Notes: generated from the sequence alone by a model not told the origin. A DNA stretch of 64,000 bases from Odontocerum albicorne (GCA_949825065.1 OX463846.1:6529366-6593365), one strand, 5' to 3'; shown: positions 10,635 through 22,780, counted from the stretch's first letter. Made by a program: numbers and translations.

Positions 10635-10890
10635 CTGAATTACTGAAAATCTGGTGTCAAGTGCTCATCTGCATAGGTCTGGACACATACCCCACACGTC
10701 TGAATACAGAATCCCAATAAATACCCTCTTTGGCGAACTGACGGACACCAGAAAAACGCGCGGTGGGCAGCACAAGATATACAAGGCCGTACTGCATGAG
10801 ACGCTTAAAAACATTAATGTTTTACACAACTGGGAGCAAACAGTGGTAGATAGAACCAAATGGCTACAAACTGTTGCTAATTATTAGGCA
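10635..10890 (+). pseudogene. LINE-E RT C-terminal tail
   Basis: This is a fragment of a non-LTR retrotransposon polyprotein after the RT domain. The residues HRSGHIPHTSEYRIPINTLFGEL, then GGQHKIYK and NWEQTVVDRTKW, align with the GHVIHM...RLPKRVLYGEV and WEQVAHDQER series at 19389-20003. It has no upstream RT and is a remnant. Confidence 0.65.
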
Positions 10891-10894
10891 TCCA

Positions 10895-12100
10895 ATGAGA
10901 TAGAGGGTGCAGACAAGCTGCAAGTACTAAAGCCTTTTGTGTTATAGAAAATGCCATCACAAATTGGTTTACGTAGCCATCTCCAGTGGCACCAACGTCA
11001 AGTACCCTGGTCTCTCACTTTGTATAATTCCTTCGTTTGTATTTTTTACTGGTAATGGGCATCCACTCAATAAAATTAAATGCTTATTTTTAAGAAGAGA
11101 ATTTTTTTAAACTTGTTTTATTGAATTTTTGAGTTTATTTTATTATTGTTTGCGACTCATGTTTTTTTTATCTATTGTAAAATACAGCTAAATTGTCAAT
11201 GTTATTTTATAACGGTCGTTTTTTTGGATCAATGAAAAACAAATATCGAAAATGATACAATTAATTCCCCTTTTGTTAGTTTCTTAAGCAACGAGAAACG
11301 CCAGACAGAATGGATAAACGATTGAAGTAAAAAGTTCTAACGTTAACAAGTCTCGGTCTAGAGAACTACCCCCTGATTCCGTCTCACAATGAAGTAAGTG
11401 GTGAGGTTATATAACTCCCGCTTTAGGACCTTGAGACATCAGCCCCAACGGGCGTGATTAAAAAACTTTTGCGAAATACGATCCCCTTGCTAAGCTGTCG
11501 CTATAAATTTGTATTCGGATTCTTCGGCGTGTAACGAAATGCTGGATTTATCATATAACTAACAGCTTCTGTACGTTGTTTTCTCAGAAATTATATTACA
11601 TCAACTGTAACTAGAATTTATTTTGTGTCTCGTGATTTTTAACACATTTTGTTTTCAGAATAAAGTATATTATTTTAAATATTCTGTCTGTCAGAAAATA
11701 CAAAACAACGAGAACCTCTCGAAACTCTTATGGTTTCTTGAAAAAAATAAATAAAAGATAGCTTACAAAGTTACTGATGACTTCCGAATCAAAGTAAGAG
11801 AGATGGTTGTCATCCAGCCTTAGGGTTGCGCATTTTTTATGAAAGGGGTTTAAGATATTGCTACAAGGCAGGTTGAACCGAACATAAGGGATTTAATACG
11901 ATGCAACTTGTTTGAATTATGCTCAAAATGTTATCATGTGTTCCACAGCTTAACCAATATTCCATCATATAATTTATCGATCTTCTACATCCCAGGTTTA
12001 TGGAAATATTTACAATATATTCAGTTTCTTATTTTTTTAAATTGAAATAAGTTTTTCAATGAAAGTTTTCAATACAGTTGTTTCACTATAAAAAAGGTTT
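10895..12100. other. No recognised gene
   Basis: This is about 1.2 kb of AT-rich sequence with no motif, terminal repeat or coding region I can support. Confidence 0.45.
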
Positions 12101-12103
12101 CTC

Positions 12104-12700
12104 ATCACCTGAAACTCCAGAGAGTGCAGAACAAGGCATTCAAGATATCTTTTAACACCCATCCCAGAACAAATCTTACCCGACTTCACGCTGAACAGCG
12201 AGAAGAAACCCTACAACACCACATCCTCGCTTGGACCGTGAAGTTCTATAAAAACCAACAAAATCACAGAAATCCCTTAGTCGCTGCCCTGGGGGCTTAC
12301 GAGAGTAAATCCGACCTACCCTTCCGTTATAAGCACAAGCTCCCGAAGCACTATCTGTTGCCTGACTAGTCCACTTACAGTATTAGCTGGGACGACCAAG
12401 GTCTGAGTGAATGTGATGGAATACAAGTAGCCTGAATGAGTGGACTTGTTTTTGCTAAATAATTAGTGTAAGAATTGTTATCTAGTTAGAAGTAGTATGT
12501 AGGTGTTAATTATTTCTAAGATCTCATATATTAAGATTGAATAAATAAAATAGAATGATATGTAGGAAAATAAGATTAAATAAGTTCATAAATTATAACA
12601 TATAATTAAGATTAGTTAAGTAATAAATTTGTATATAGGTATAGCCTTGACAAATGTTTGTATAATAATTTACTTGTTTAATAAAAAAAAAAAGTTTTTT
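12104..12700 (+). pseudogene. LINE-C (Jockey-like) 3' end
   Basis: This is the last 85 or so codons of a Jockey-type RT plus the 3' UTR. The start HLKLQRVQNKAFKI is the conserved segment after the RT palm region. The frame then runs through LHAEQREETLQHH to a stop at 12369, followed by about 300 bases of UTR and an A run at 12682-12693. The second copy (57785-58470, minus) is very similar and reaches further upstream, so this copy is 5'-truncated. Similarity between the copies suggests fairly recent activity. Confidence 0.75.
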
Positions 12701-13149
12701 AAGCTTTTCATTGGTAAAAAATTAACTGTCTCAAAGTTTCACTATTGTGAAATAATTCATTTTTAAAAAAAGATTCAAGTATGGTTTTCACTTAAGTGTT
12801 TTTTAAAACACCTTTTACTTGGCTGGAAAAGATTTGTGTAATACAATAAAAACTTTTTTTTTTCATTTCTTTCCGGTCTCATGTTATTGTGAGTCGGGAC
12901 GTTTTAGTTGACAACAGTATATATTTAGTTATTTTAACAGGATCACATTGATGTCTTCAAACGCCTCCATTTGGTCGATTCACAGTCTGACATTTCACGT
13001 CTTTTTATATCAGATTTACTCTTCTATCATAACTCTGGTGTACAGTGCAGGATAGATGTATGATTCAAGTAATCACTTTCAGGCTATAAAACAGTACAAT
13101 TCTTAGTTCAACTATTAGGTGGCATTGTCAATACGTGACACAATCGTCT

Positions 13150-13785
13150 TTAACCCTTCCCTTACGGTGCTAAAATTGAAACGCGCGCTCCGGTGTTGGG
13201 TAGTGAGTACGCGATCAAAAATTAGCGATTTTAAATCGGAAAAATAAGAACATTCATAGATAATCCCCTTAATTAATTATAATTGAAGTTAAAAATTATA
13301 ATAATTGAGATTTATTTGCTGAAAACATTAAAAAAACCATCTGGCAACGCTCACGGAACGGGCGTAGGTCTAATCTATTTGCAAGCCCAGAAGCTACTGC
13401 GGCGCGAAGCGTCAGTGGCTTATCCCGGCGTGGCTTACGCTTGCGACGATTGAGACAATTGAGCTCCTCGCAATTCAGTGGAGTATGCAAGAGTGAGATG
13501 TGAATATAGTGTCGCGCTTCCCGCATACTCTTCACATATCGTCAAGACACAAGGTCGAGGCACTCACAGCGTTTAAATGCGATTTTGTTTCCGATCTTCA
13601 CAAAATATCCACGATGTAGTCGATAAATTCTGATTATTATTAATATTATTTTTTAAATCAATGCGTAAATATATTATGGAGGAATACCTTTAATCTTAAC
13701 CTTGTATTTATTATATTTATAGAAATATTGATGGTTATTAGAAGCAACGTATAGAAGATACCCAACACAGGGAAGGAAATGTTAA
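13150..13785 (-). mobile_element. TTAA MITE family T, copy 3 (inverted)
   Basis: This is a 636-bp copy with intact TTAA at both ends (13150-13153, 13782-13785). The termini read CCCTTCCCTTACGG and, as reverse complement, CATTTCCTTCCCTG. It is the reverse orientation of the copies at 1378 and 5868. Confidence 0.75.
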
Positions 13786-13789
13786 AATT

Positions 13790-14490
13790 ACAGGCTGCCT
13801 CTGAGTCATAAGTCAAACCTTCTCATTTGTCGTATGATAGTACCATTTAGAATCCATTACTATCCTTAAGCATATGTTTTTATGACAATCCTGGAAATAT
13901 CAAATTCCTCGATATTTCCTGGATTGTTTAAGTTGGGATGTGATCTTCGGATTTCGTCTCAGGATAACTTCAAGCACTGACAATACTTTGACTTTTCAGA
14001 TTCCTAGTCGAGTTAGCAAACACAAATATTTTGACAGAACATTTTAGATAGCGGGATGTCTTCTATGGAACCAAGTATTCCATCTTCTTTGAGGCAAATT
14101 GTTTAATAAAAAAAAAAAAAAAAAACTTTGAGGCATATCTCCATATAAGCGGCGAAGTTTTTGGTAGCCTTGGAAAATCACTTTCCTCTGTATATTTTTT
14201 GTAAGTAAATAATTTGAGATTGTTAAAAAACGCTCTGAAAGATTAGGGAAACACCGTTTTTGCAAGTTATTTACAAAAAATATGTTTTCAAAACTGATTT
14301 CTTTCTTTGGACCTTAGTAACATGTCTTGGTAAAGGTGAGAGCTGTATAGAAAAAAATATTAGAATGCAGGTACAAAATACTGACACAACATCGTTAAAC
14401 TTAACATCGTTGAGAAGAGTCTTAACATCGTCACAACATCGTTGAGAAGAGTCTCAATCGACCCTCATATCGTGCAAGACACTACTAGTA
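13790..14490. other. No recognised gene; short direct repeat
   Basis: An 18-base A run lies at about 14106-14125. Around 14395-14455 the phrase ACATCGTTGAGAAGAGTCT is duplicated. Nothing else is supported. Confidence 0.4.
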
Positions 14491-14499
14491 ACACCTTTT

Positions 14500-14890
14500 C
14501 TAAACGTTGGTCTAATTATGTGTTTGGCGTCCGTACTCTCGGTCAATGACCGTGCATACGACCTTTGCACATCTTGACAAATTGACAAATCCAAAACAAA
14601 CAAGTACAAGGTTCACACGCCGGTCATTCAACTCACGCGGATCGCATTCCATACTAGAGCAAGAACGCACCACACTTGTCTCGCCAGTTCCGTATTTGAA
14701 TGATACCTACATACAACATTAATCGTTTTTGCATTCGCAGAAACGAGACGTAGGCATATCGCGAGCGCATTCCCGCGCACATTCTAAAATGATATAAATA
14801 CCGACGTTACTAATAAAATTCCTCTCTTTCCGCATTGCGATCGAAAACGTGTTCTATTTATCAACAAATCATCATCATCTCTTCCCTCCA
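14500..14890 (+). repeat. LTR-like block B
   Basis: This is the diverged counterpart of block A. It has GATATAAATACCGACG at the TATA position and shares CGCATTCCCGCGC before it and CTCTTTCCGCATTGCGATCG after it. No flanking polyprotein is present. Confidence 0.4.
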
Positions 14891-15072
14891 GGATACACTC
14901 CCTAAATATGTATCAATGCACGAGAGTATTTTGTGCCTCTCTGCAACTCTTCATAATCCCGAAGTCCTTTCTAAATCGAAGGATAACGATTAACTAAGAG
15001 TACTGAGAGCTTCTCAAATTGCTAGTGGACACAGTGGAATTGCTTCTTAGCTGAAAATGTTAAACCCTGTGA

Positions 15073-15420
15073 ATGATCCTAGTGTGCTTCTTCAAGAATT
15101 TTACTTATTACGAAGAAGATGACGTACCCTTAAACATCTTAGGTGCGGCTACTGTTGTAGTGAGCACACCTTATAATGTGAGGTTTCTGATTGAATTGAT
15201 TGATTATTCGTTGTGTTCATGTGGAGTGGTCCAGTTGTGCTCAAGTGGAGTGGTCCAGTCGTGCTCATGTGGAGTGGTTAAGTTGTGCTCATGCGGAGTG
15301 GTCCAGACTATCAGTCATGTCGTGGAGGAGTGTTCAATATATTCGTTCCCGGAAGAGCTGGGTATGATCTATGTCAAACTTATCATGAATGATAAATCTG
15401 AACATCCGTTTTCGATATAG
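15073..15420 (+). pseudogene. Possible LINE C-terminus with expanded Cys motif
   Basis: This open frame of 115 codons has a C-terminal region, CSCGVVQTISHVVEECSIYSFP, resembling the C-x-C...H...C knuckle near the end of many arthropod non-LTR RT proteins. Upstream of that copy the segment CSCGVVQL is repeated in tandem (15211-15306), giving four versions. The start is arbitrary: LINE-like residues (RASQIASGHSG) lie upstream in another frame. No RT core is seen. A chance ORF over a minisatellite cannot be excluded. Confidence 0.4.
15211..15306 (+). repeat. 24-bp minisatellite, 4 copies
   Basis: The unit TGCTCATGTGGAGTGGTCCA (first 20 of 24 bases) is repeated four times with few substitutions. 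The 24-base length keeps the reading frame open. Confidence 0.8.
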
Positions 15421-15910
15421 AAACCATACAAGAAAAAAATAAGTCATCCACTTAACCAATGATTCTCTAAATACTTAACGGCTAAATTGGACTTAACAAA
15501 TAAAGATAACTTGATTTAAAAAATGCCAAGTTTTTTTGTTTTTCGACGACAAATCGATAAAATACCGCTTTTGGTCAGTGTGATGTTTACAAATAGCGGA
15601 CGAAAGGGATAATTATTTGCTATGACACACAGTTTTATGTAATTGCTCGACAATTTGACACCATCTATGTGAAATAACGGCAAATAATTGCCACGAGTGA
15701 GCGAATTTATTGCACGCGGCTTATCGCAGGCTACAGCATAATATAGCATGGGATTACATATAGCTTTGTGGCGGTGAGTATGTTTTCCATAATAATGATT
15801 ATAGACCTTTTATTGTTTCTACAAGGGCTACTACTAACCTACATTATTTTGACGTATAATACATTTTATTAAAAAATTTACAACGTTCCTTTTAGAAACA
15901 CGAACTTGAC

Positions 15911-15985
15911 GACCTCCGTGGCGTGGTTGATAAAACGCGTATCTCTCAACGCAAGGATTGTGGGTTCGAATTCCGTTGGTATTCA
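15911..15985 (+). repeat. tRNA-derived SINE head
   Basis: An A-box-like TGGCGTGGTTGATAAAACG and a B box GGGTTCGAATTCC lie at tRNA-like spacing. No cloverleaf acceptor stem or CCA context is seen. A short A/T-rich body follows. Confidence 0.6.
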
Positions 15986-16126
15986 ATTTAAAAAAATAAG
16001 GGTTTCTATCTTTTTTTTCATTTACTACCTCTTTAACATAGCTTGGCAATAAATTCGCCAGTGAGTATAAGGAAACCTATGACTTTAAGCGTACCTCTTT
16101 TTAAAAAAAGTGAGAAAAAAAAACAT

Positions 16127-16290
16127 GTGTGCTCCGATCGTCTCAATTCGGTGCGCCATCGGATCCAGCAGAGCTGTGTGACCTGTGATTTTGCTGGTGT
16201 GCAATGGCTCACTCGCTTAAAAAAAAAACTTGACAAATTGACGTTAGAATGGCGAGGGGATCTTTGACTACTAAACCCTGCAACGAATTA
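16127..16290 (+). repeat. LINE-E-like 3' end, unit 1
   Basis: The end of this stretch, GAATGGCGAGGGGATC followed by ACTACTAAACCCTGCAACG, matches the terminal part of LINE-E at 19389-20003 and 19089-19275. The upstream half matches 8440-8530 inverted. Confidence 0.5.
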
Positions 16291-16374
16291 GAATAGCTTT
16301 AATTTCAGCCATATTTGTTCTTTAAAAAAATATGCTGGAGGTCTTTATTCATCTAACTTTGGTGAATCATCAGA

Positions 16375-16515
16375 TAGCTTGCTGGTATTCAACGGCTTAC
16401 TCACTTAAAGAGAAGAGAAAAAATAAAGAAACAAAACTTGACGCCACAGCTTCGCTTTCCAACTGAAGTGACATTGAAATGGCGAGAGAATCCTGGACTA
16501 CGAGGCCCAGCAACG
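16375..16515 (+). repeat. LINE-E-like 3' end, unit 2
   Basis: This is a second, nearby copy in the same orientation: GAAATGGCGAGAGAATCC then GGACTACGAGGCCCAGCAACG. The two units are about 100 bases apart and may be a segmental duplication. Confidence 0.5.
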
Positions 16516-16519
16516 ATAA

Positions 16520-18110
16520 CAATATTTCAATTGATGTTTTTTAAAACTATTTTAATTTGCACACCTATGTTTTTATTCAAACGCTGGTCCCAATATTTTT
16601 ATGTACAAGCTCTCGATAAATTTGCACACGCACGAAAAAAATTGAATCCTTTCTCCAGATCATTCTTATTTGACTTGGACCCGCATTGTGGCCATCTCAG
16701 GAGTGTCTTGTGATAGGGCATACTTACGTGAAAAAAGGTACGAGGCCGAAATAGATTCTGAGTAAATTGAGTTTACTCAGCACTGAAAAGGAAGATTCCT
16801 GAGCCGCCTGCCTCCATGACCCGCTTTCCTGACTCATCTCCCAAAGTTTCTTGCCTGATTTGCCTCCCTGAAAAGGGCCGAGATAAGGGTAAATGTTGCC
16901 TGGATTTGTAAATCTAAAATTCCTCGCATTAATAATTACACGAAGGGCTTCTAAACCGGTTTAAACTGAAACAATTTACCCAGTTGTTTGAATAATTTCA
17001 AAATAACTGAAAACCGGTTATTTATATTTGGTTAACTGAATTACAAAAAAAGTTGAATTACTTAATCCAACCACATTTATTTTACTATTGTATATTTTGG
17101 TGTAATGTTTGTAAGTACATAGCTCCAAATGTGACGTGTTATTTCACAGATGTTAAAGTGTTTCCCATCAATACATTCAAAATCAAGTCAGTTAACGCGT
17201 TTTTTTCAGTAGCCCATATTTTTTGTACTAAAATAAGCTCAATGAAATGCGAAACATTAAATGCCTTAGTATTATCAAAATACTATTTCTTAAATGAAAA
17301 AAAAATAAAGAATCAATTCGTTTGACTTCTTATTTTTTTCGAAATTATAATGATATATCTAAAATTGTTAAATAATGTAAGAAGAACATATCCTACACGT
17401 TTATATTCATACATACTCTCGTTTTTCATACTTATTACCTTTTCCTCATTTGAATTTTTCCCAACTATTTATTTCCTACCAATTTTAACTCGATCTATAT
17501 ATTCCTCGTTGTCCATTCTAGACGTGTTTCGTAATATTTTTGCTACACACTCTCTCAATGTGACACTCAAGATTCTTTTTTAATACTACTCACAAAAACC
17601 ATCTCTAACAAACTATTCTTCTTTATTCCATAATTTCTTACTCTATTTCACATTTTAATACCAGATATATTACGCATTGCACGCATTTCTATGATATTTC
17701 TTCGACTTATAAAACAATTTTTATATCTAAACATTCCGTCCATGCATCAAGGTTGGCACTAACGTACCACTGAGCAAAATAATTTGCCTGCAAACATTTT
17801 CAACCTACATTTTTGTCGCTATATATTTTATTACAAGTGATTTATTGTTTTATACATTTTTTACAGAATTTAACATGATTTATAATAAGACATGATAAGC
17901 ATTTCACCCGTGATCAAGTATAACCTAGTTATTCCGTGAATGGGATTTGTTGGCATGAATATTAGTTAATTATGTGCAAACTGTTGCACAGTAAACACAC
18001 AATCTAGACAAATTAAACTTAAAATTTAAATGGCAAAGAGATTTAACTTCCATGGCAATCGGAACCTTAAATTTGCTAAAATCTTTTGTTCGGCAGTAGT
18101 GGGTAGTTTT
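16520..18110. other. No recognised gene, AT-rich
   Basis: This is 1.6 kb with several short ORFs (for example 17053-17325 and 17350-17583) that are low-complexity and show no family motif. A pyrimidine-rich GC-richer patch lies at 16790-16900. Confidence 0.4.
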
Positions 18111-18112
18111 TA

Positions 18113-18235
18113 ATAAAATAAATTAGACACTTATATTTTATTTGGGGTTGATCACTGTTTAATTTTTGTGAGCTCACAACTGGTTTCAAAGACCTTCATC
18201 TTCCTCGTCAGGTGAAGAAAAACTGTATGATTGAT
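18113..18235 (-). repeat. Penelope-like 3' untranslated hallmark
   Basis: On the minus strand, CACCTGACGAGGAAGATGA is followed by GAAACCAGTTGTGAGCTC and an A/T-rich tail. This pattern of a GAxGA stretch then GAAAC is common just after the ORF of Penelope-like elements. Related copies lie at 24885-24975 and 25690-25800. Confidence 0.4.
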
Positions 18236-19088
18236 GAACTGTGTCATTTTAATCGGTCTTGAACTTAAGTAAAACATTGGTTAATGCAAAATAAAAAATA
18301 AGGGTTTAATTTACTTTATAAAATATGAAACCACAAAGCTAAACAAAGTTTTACAAAATTCTTGCGTTTATTAACAGCGTTGTAAGAATTCATGATAAAC
18401 GGCATGTAGGGTGCAGAAAAATATTAGTTAAAAGTGAATATGGTCAGATAATAAATCCACTCAAGAAGAAATGGGCGCTGAATTCTAATCGTTATACATT
18501 TGTAGTATTATTATCATTAAATAGCGCTTAAAGAATTTATATAATACAAATTTACTTACGAAAAAAACTTGCATTTAGGTTACACAAGTATAATAAATTA
18601 TTATAATTCACCCGATAATCCGCCAGATTTTTTCAAATAAAATGTTAACCTTAAGTAAAAATAAATGATTCTCTACCCTTAGAGTTTGGCGCCTGTATGC
18701 AATGCAAACATTATATTTCTAGAAGCGACGCCCATATCCCGGAGTATCTTGCCTAAGTCCCCTCCCCGAGCTTACCGCTTGAGCCTTGACCCGCTCTTCT
18801 CGTGTTTCCTCATTGTATTATCTTACAAAGCGTACAAAAATGAGGACATGTGATTCAGTGGTGTTTCTCGAGATTTTGTCATTCTGTGAGAAAATTGTCA
18901 AGTATCATAAAGGTTTTCAAACCCTGTTACAGAATTATGTTTGCTCACTGCGTTAACATATTATATAAACAAATATTGTATCTTAATATATATACAGTGA
19001 AATCTCGATATGTCGTTCCTCGAATAATCGTTTAACTACGTGTATAATTTATTTCATATAAAATATAATCTAAATAAATGGTAAGTAA

Positions 19089-19275
19089 AATAATTGTTGC
19101 CACAATATTTGTCGTTGTCGTTGCCGGACCTCGTAGTCGAGGATCCCCTCACCAGTCCAACGTCAATCTTGAACCGTTCTCTCACGTCGATCGTGTGATC
19201 TTCTGTGAGAAAACAGCCCGATCCTAGATGCGCCCTCCCTCCCACAAATGACACAGACATGTGGACCCTGCTGAG
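19089..19275 (-). pseudogene. LINE-E terminal fragment, duplicate
   Basis: This near-duplicate of 19465-19620 encodes CFLTEDHTIDVRERFKIDVG on the minus strand against CFLTEDHMIDVDEWFKIDVG in the neighbour. The upstream Cys pair of the finger is degraded here. It lies about 200 bases from the larger copy in the same orientation, so a local duplication or two insertions is likely. Confidence 0.65.
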
Positions 19276-19388
19276 CCTTAAAAAAATCTAGACTTTAGTC
19301 TGTTTTTAATGCAGCTGCTAGGCTGATATATGGTAGTTATAAATACTACCATATTAGCACTTTTGAAAAGTCTACCTTAGTTCAAGTG

Positions 19389-20003
19389 TCACGAACTTAG
19401 TCTCTTTGTTTTCTGGTAACTTAATGGAATATATCCATTGTATCTTTCGGATTTACGTCTGAGGTACTCGTCTTCCTCGTCGTTGCCAGGCCTCGTAGTC
19501 GAGGCTCCCCTCGCCACTCCAACATCAATCTTGAACCATTCATCCACGTCGATCATGTGATCTTCTGTGAGAAAACAGCTCCCGCAAATGTCACAGACAT
19601 GTGGACCTTGCTGAGCCGCCTGGTCATGCTGACGCATGTTTGCAGCGCGCTGACTGTTTCTCACACGTCTAGCCGCTGAGACGCCATCAGCCCGAGAGCA
19701 TACGGCTCTCTACCTCTCTTGGTCATGAGCCACCTGCTCCCAGTCCTCAGGCGCCCCGCACAAAGTAAGCGACTCTCGCAGACTGTCCTTATAGCGCTTC
19801 CTCTGCCCACCAACTCTTCGCTTGCCCACCACTTCCCCGTACAAGACGCGTTTTGGGAGTCTGTGATCGCCCATGTGTATCACATGCCCGGTACACCGCA
19901 ATTTCGCCTTTATGGTACAGCCATATTTTCTATATTCACAACACGAATAGGAGCCTTTTTCAACACTCCATAGACATAGATTTTTTTTTATTTTCCATAA
20001 CAT
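19389..20003 (-). pseudogene. LINE-E RT tail with zinc-finger-like C-terminus
   Basis: This C-terminal tail of a non-LTR retrotransposon protein is open on the minus strand apart from one stop. In order it has LRCTGHVIHM, DHRLPKRVLYGEV, GGQRKRYKDSLRESL and WEQVAHDQER, then a TAG near 19710 where the family usually has Trp. The same frame continues through a basic region to HVCDICGSCF, a C-x-x-C half finger. This order matches arthropod and fish LINE proteins that end in a single C2H2-like finger. The nonsense codon and missing RT make it a pseudogene. Confidence 0.75.
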
Positions 20004-20004
20004 G

Positions 20005-20075
20005 ATATATCAAGTCGTTGGTAAGACGCTTGTCTCACATTCCCGTTGAAATCTTGATTTTTTAAAAGGTTTAAA
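20005..20075 (+). repeat. tRNA-like SINE head, degenerate
   Basis: An A-box-like TCAAGTCGTTGGTAAGACG is followed by a weak B-box remnant and a T-rich run. It abuts the 5' side of the antisense LINE-E copy. Low certainty. Confidence 0.35.
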
Positions 20076-20224
20076 AATTGTTACTAGTCTGATTTTCACT
20101 TCAGGCCTCAGGCCTCTTGTTAGTTGGTTGAAAGAAATTGCCACACGGTAATGAGCCCGCCTGTCTAAGATTTATTTTCTGTGTCTAAATCTAAATGTGT
20201 GTCTATGATTTATTTTCAACCTAC

Positions 20225-20880
20225 GAAAGTACGATCATATAACTTCACACCAGAAGGCATTGAACTGGTTGAATGTTAGAAATATACGCCAAATTCAAAT
20301 ACTGTCTCTATTGTATAATATCGTTAACTGTCCCACCGCTCCCTCTTATCTTGCCGAAAATTTTCAGCGTCTTTCCAATCATGGATTAGCGCTACGCTCA
20401 AACAGAGATTGTCTATTGGCCTTTCCAGTTCACCGCTCCTCTTTTTATACGTTGTCCTTTACTGTCTATGCATTGAGACTCTGGAATCAGTTACAAACCA
20501 ATATAAGACTCGCTCCGTCCTTGGCATGCTTTAAGAAGCGACTGAAAAAATCTTAATTTCTAGTTAGTAAAATAACGTGTCTCATTCCTGATTTTTCTTT
20601 TGCTTTCCATTCTACCATTCGTTCCTTTCATTTTGATTAATGATATCTCACTTTATATGAAAAATAATATTCAGGTGATTGTCCGTCTATGTGGAGTTTG
20701 TGGGTATATGCTCACGTCTGTGTTTATGGATTTCTTGGGGATGGATAGTCATTTGAATGATTTATGTGACCACGTAACTTGCTTCTTTTACTTTTGTCTA
20801 GTAGGCTGGAAGAGATTATAACCTGTCAATAAGCCCGCCAGATTATATTTGCAATAAAAGTGTTAAATAAATAAATAAGC
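20225..20880 (+). pseudogene. LINE-B RT C-terminus and 3' UTR, best copy
   Basis: This is the best copy of LINE-B. An open frame (20260-20556) encodes IRQIQILSLLYNIVNC near its start, SYLAENFQRLSNHGLALRSN in the middle, and ALRLWNQLQTNIRLAPSLAC followed by FKKRLKKS at the end. The order of leucine-rich start, RSN, then LWNxLxxxIRxxxSxxxFKxxLK is typical of CR1/L2 and related LINE C-termini. A UTR of 250 bases, with GGAAGAG and AAGCCCGCCAG blocks, ends in AAATAAATAAATAA. The catalytic RT core is absent, so it is 5'-truncated. Confidence 0.78.
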
Positions 20881-20968
20881 CCGATAAACTGTACTGTATA
20901 AAACGACAATATAATACAACATCAGAACTTCTATATGCACGTGAATTAATATTTATACATTTCATAGT

Positions 20969-21247
20969 CTAGCGTGCTCTACCCCGACTCCCAATTATGC
21001 TAGCGTGCTCTACCCCGACTCCCAATTATGCTAGCGTGCTCTACCCCGACTTCCAATTATGCTAGTGTGCTCTACCCCGACTCCCAATTATGCTAGCGTG
21101 CTCTACCCCGACTCCCAATTATGCTAGCGTGCTCTATCTCGACTTCCAATTATGTTAGCGTGCTCTACCCCGACTCCCAATTATGCTAGCGTGCTCTACC
21201 CCGACTCCCAATTATGCTAGCGTGCTCTACCCCGGCTCCCAATTATG
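20969..21247 (+). repeat. 31-bp satellite, 9 copies
   Basis: Nine head-to-tail units of CTAGCGTGCTCTACCCCGAC plus 11 further bases, with only a few substitutions. No ORF, no promoter-like motif. The low divergence points to recent expansion. Confidence 0.9.
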
Positions 21248-21249
21248 CT

Positions 21250-22050
21250 TGCATTATCGATTTCTTTTGTAAGTCTTACGTCTCCCATAATTTAATATGA
21301 CTAGCCCTTTATCTATATATATATTTTTAAATCAATGTTTTAATGCTGTTAAACGTCACAAAAATTATACAAAACAATATTTTTTAAAATACTCGATAAA
21401 TAAATCGATACTCGTTAAAATAAATTCTAAGCCATAAACAAACATTCCATTGTAATAAATAACAATAAAATATAAACGAAACAGATCAATAGACCACACA
21501 CACATACACACTTCCAATGAAATATGACACCAGTTGAGTCAAAACATTGCTCTTTAGGGGATTATTTAGCCTAAAGATAACTTCGAGATAGAAACACTTT
21601 TTTCGGGGATTAAATAAATTAGTGGAAAACTCAGAGTATTTACGATTGAACATTCTTAGATGCTTAATTTGGTATTAAATATTCTTAGATATCAGTGACT
21701 TGCTTCTAAAGGCAATATATAAATCATCATATATCTTTTCAACGACATAATAATCATTCTGATTATGGGCTGCCCCTCCAATTTGATGACAGAATCCTTT
21801 GTATACCAACACATTAGCTTTGTGTGGTGCACTTGACTTGAATTTGAAATGATTTTTCTACCGTCGAAAATGCTGCATCCTGATTATTTTTTAAATAAAC
21901 TAAAGGAGCCTTATTAATCTTAAAATATTCCTTGCATTAAACTGCTATAATTTCTACCCATACCCCTTTACTCCTTAAGATTTGTCTATAGCCATGATTT
22001 TTGTTACTTTCCTCAAATATGATTTTAATTTATTAAGTTGAAGAATGGCC
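21250..22050. other. No recognised gene
   Basis: This AT-rich stretch has no supported feature. Confidence 0.45.
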
Positions 22051-22055
22051 GTGAC

Positions 22056-22417
22056 AAACGTTCCCCCTATTTTTTTTCATTGTGTGTGCGGCCCATCCAC
22101 TTGTCAATGTGGAAGAAAAAAGTGGAAGAAACATCAAATGTGGAAGAAAAAAAGAGGGAAGTAAAAAATTTTAAACACAAATAAAATAACACGAAGACCT
22201 TTGTGCAAGGGATAATTCATGAAGTCCTTATTCGAAATAAGTAACATAATATGGTGCTTACATGTTCTGCACACATCTCAAAGAAAGGAACCTGAGAACC
22301 CATCATAAAATAGCAAATAAAATGTTTTATTGCGCAAAACATAATATGGTTACAAATTCCTTTCTTTGAGATGTGCGCGGAAGATGGAAACATGTGTGCG
22401 GACGATGTTTAACGTTG
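22056..22417 (+). mobile_element. hAT-type MITE, family N, copy 1
   Basis: This 362-bp element is flanked by a perfect 8-bp duplication, GCCGTGAC (22048-22055 and 22418-22425). Termini are AACGTTCCCCCTA on the left and the reverse complement CAACGTTAAAC on the right. A subterminal GTGTGCGG motif and an internal inverted repeat of CACATCTCAAAGAAAGGAA are shared with the other copies. Eight-base duplications and the CAACGTTCCC terminus indicate hAT. No transposase is present. Confidence 0.8.
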
Positions 22418-22514
22418 GCCGTGACTACAAAATATGTTTGAAACAATAAATTCAACAGATGTGTTAAAAACAAAACGTTAAACAAAATAAATAAATATGT
22501 TTATCAAAGAACTA

Positions 22515-22780
22515 TCACCCTGTCGTGTAGCTTATGACTGAGCGTCGTGACTCCCATGATAGTATCTGATGAGTCCTCTCCATCCATCCTTGCACTCCGC
22601 GGCTCGAAGGGCAGTTGTTAAGGATAGTCCAGTTGCGTCTCTCACTTGGTCAGTTCAATGCATTGGGATTATTCCTCTTCAGCGTTGCCTTTCCACACCT
22701 CCAGTAATCACACACTTCTCCAAACTGTCTCGTTGACCATGAGCAATGTGCTCAAAGAATCGGAAGACTCCTCGAAGACA
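22515..22780 (-). pseudogene. LINE-H RT tail fragment
   Basis: The minus strand encodes pieces matching the LINE-H tail at 62330-63345: FFEHIAHGQRDSLEK, then TDQVRDATGLSLTTALR and AECKDGWRGLIR. Frames are interrupted by stops. This is the end of an RTE-like protein; the RT core is not present. Confidence 0.65.

Noticed and set aside
20969..21247. CRISPR-like array
   Set aside because: Units are contiguous with no unique spacers; it is an ordinary satellite.
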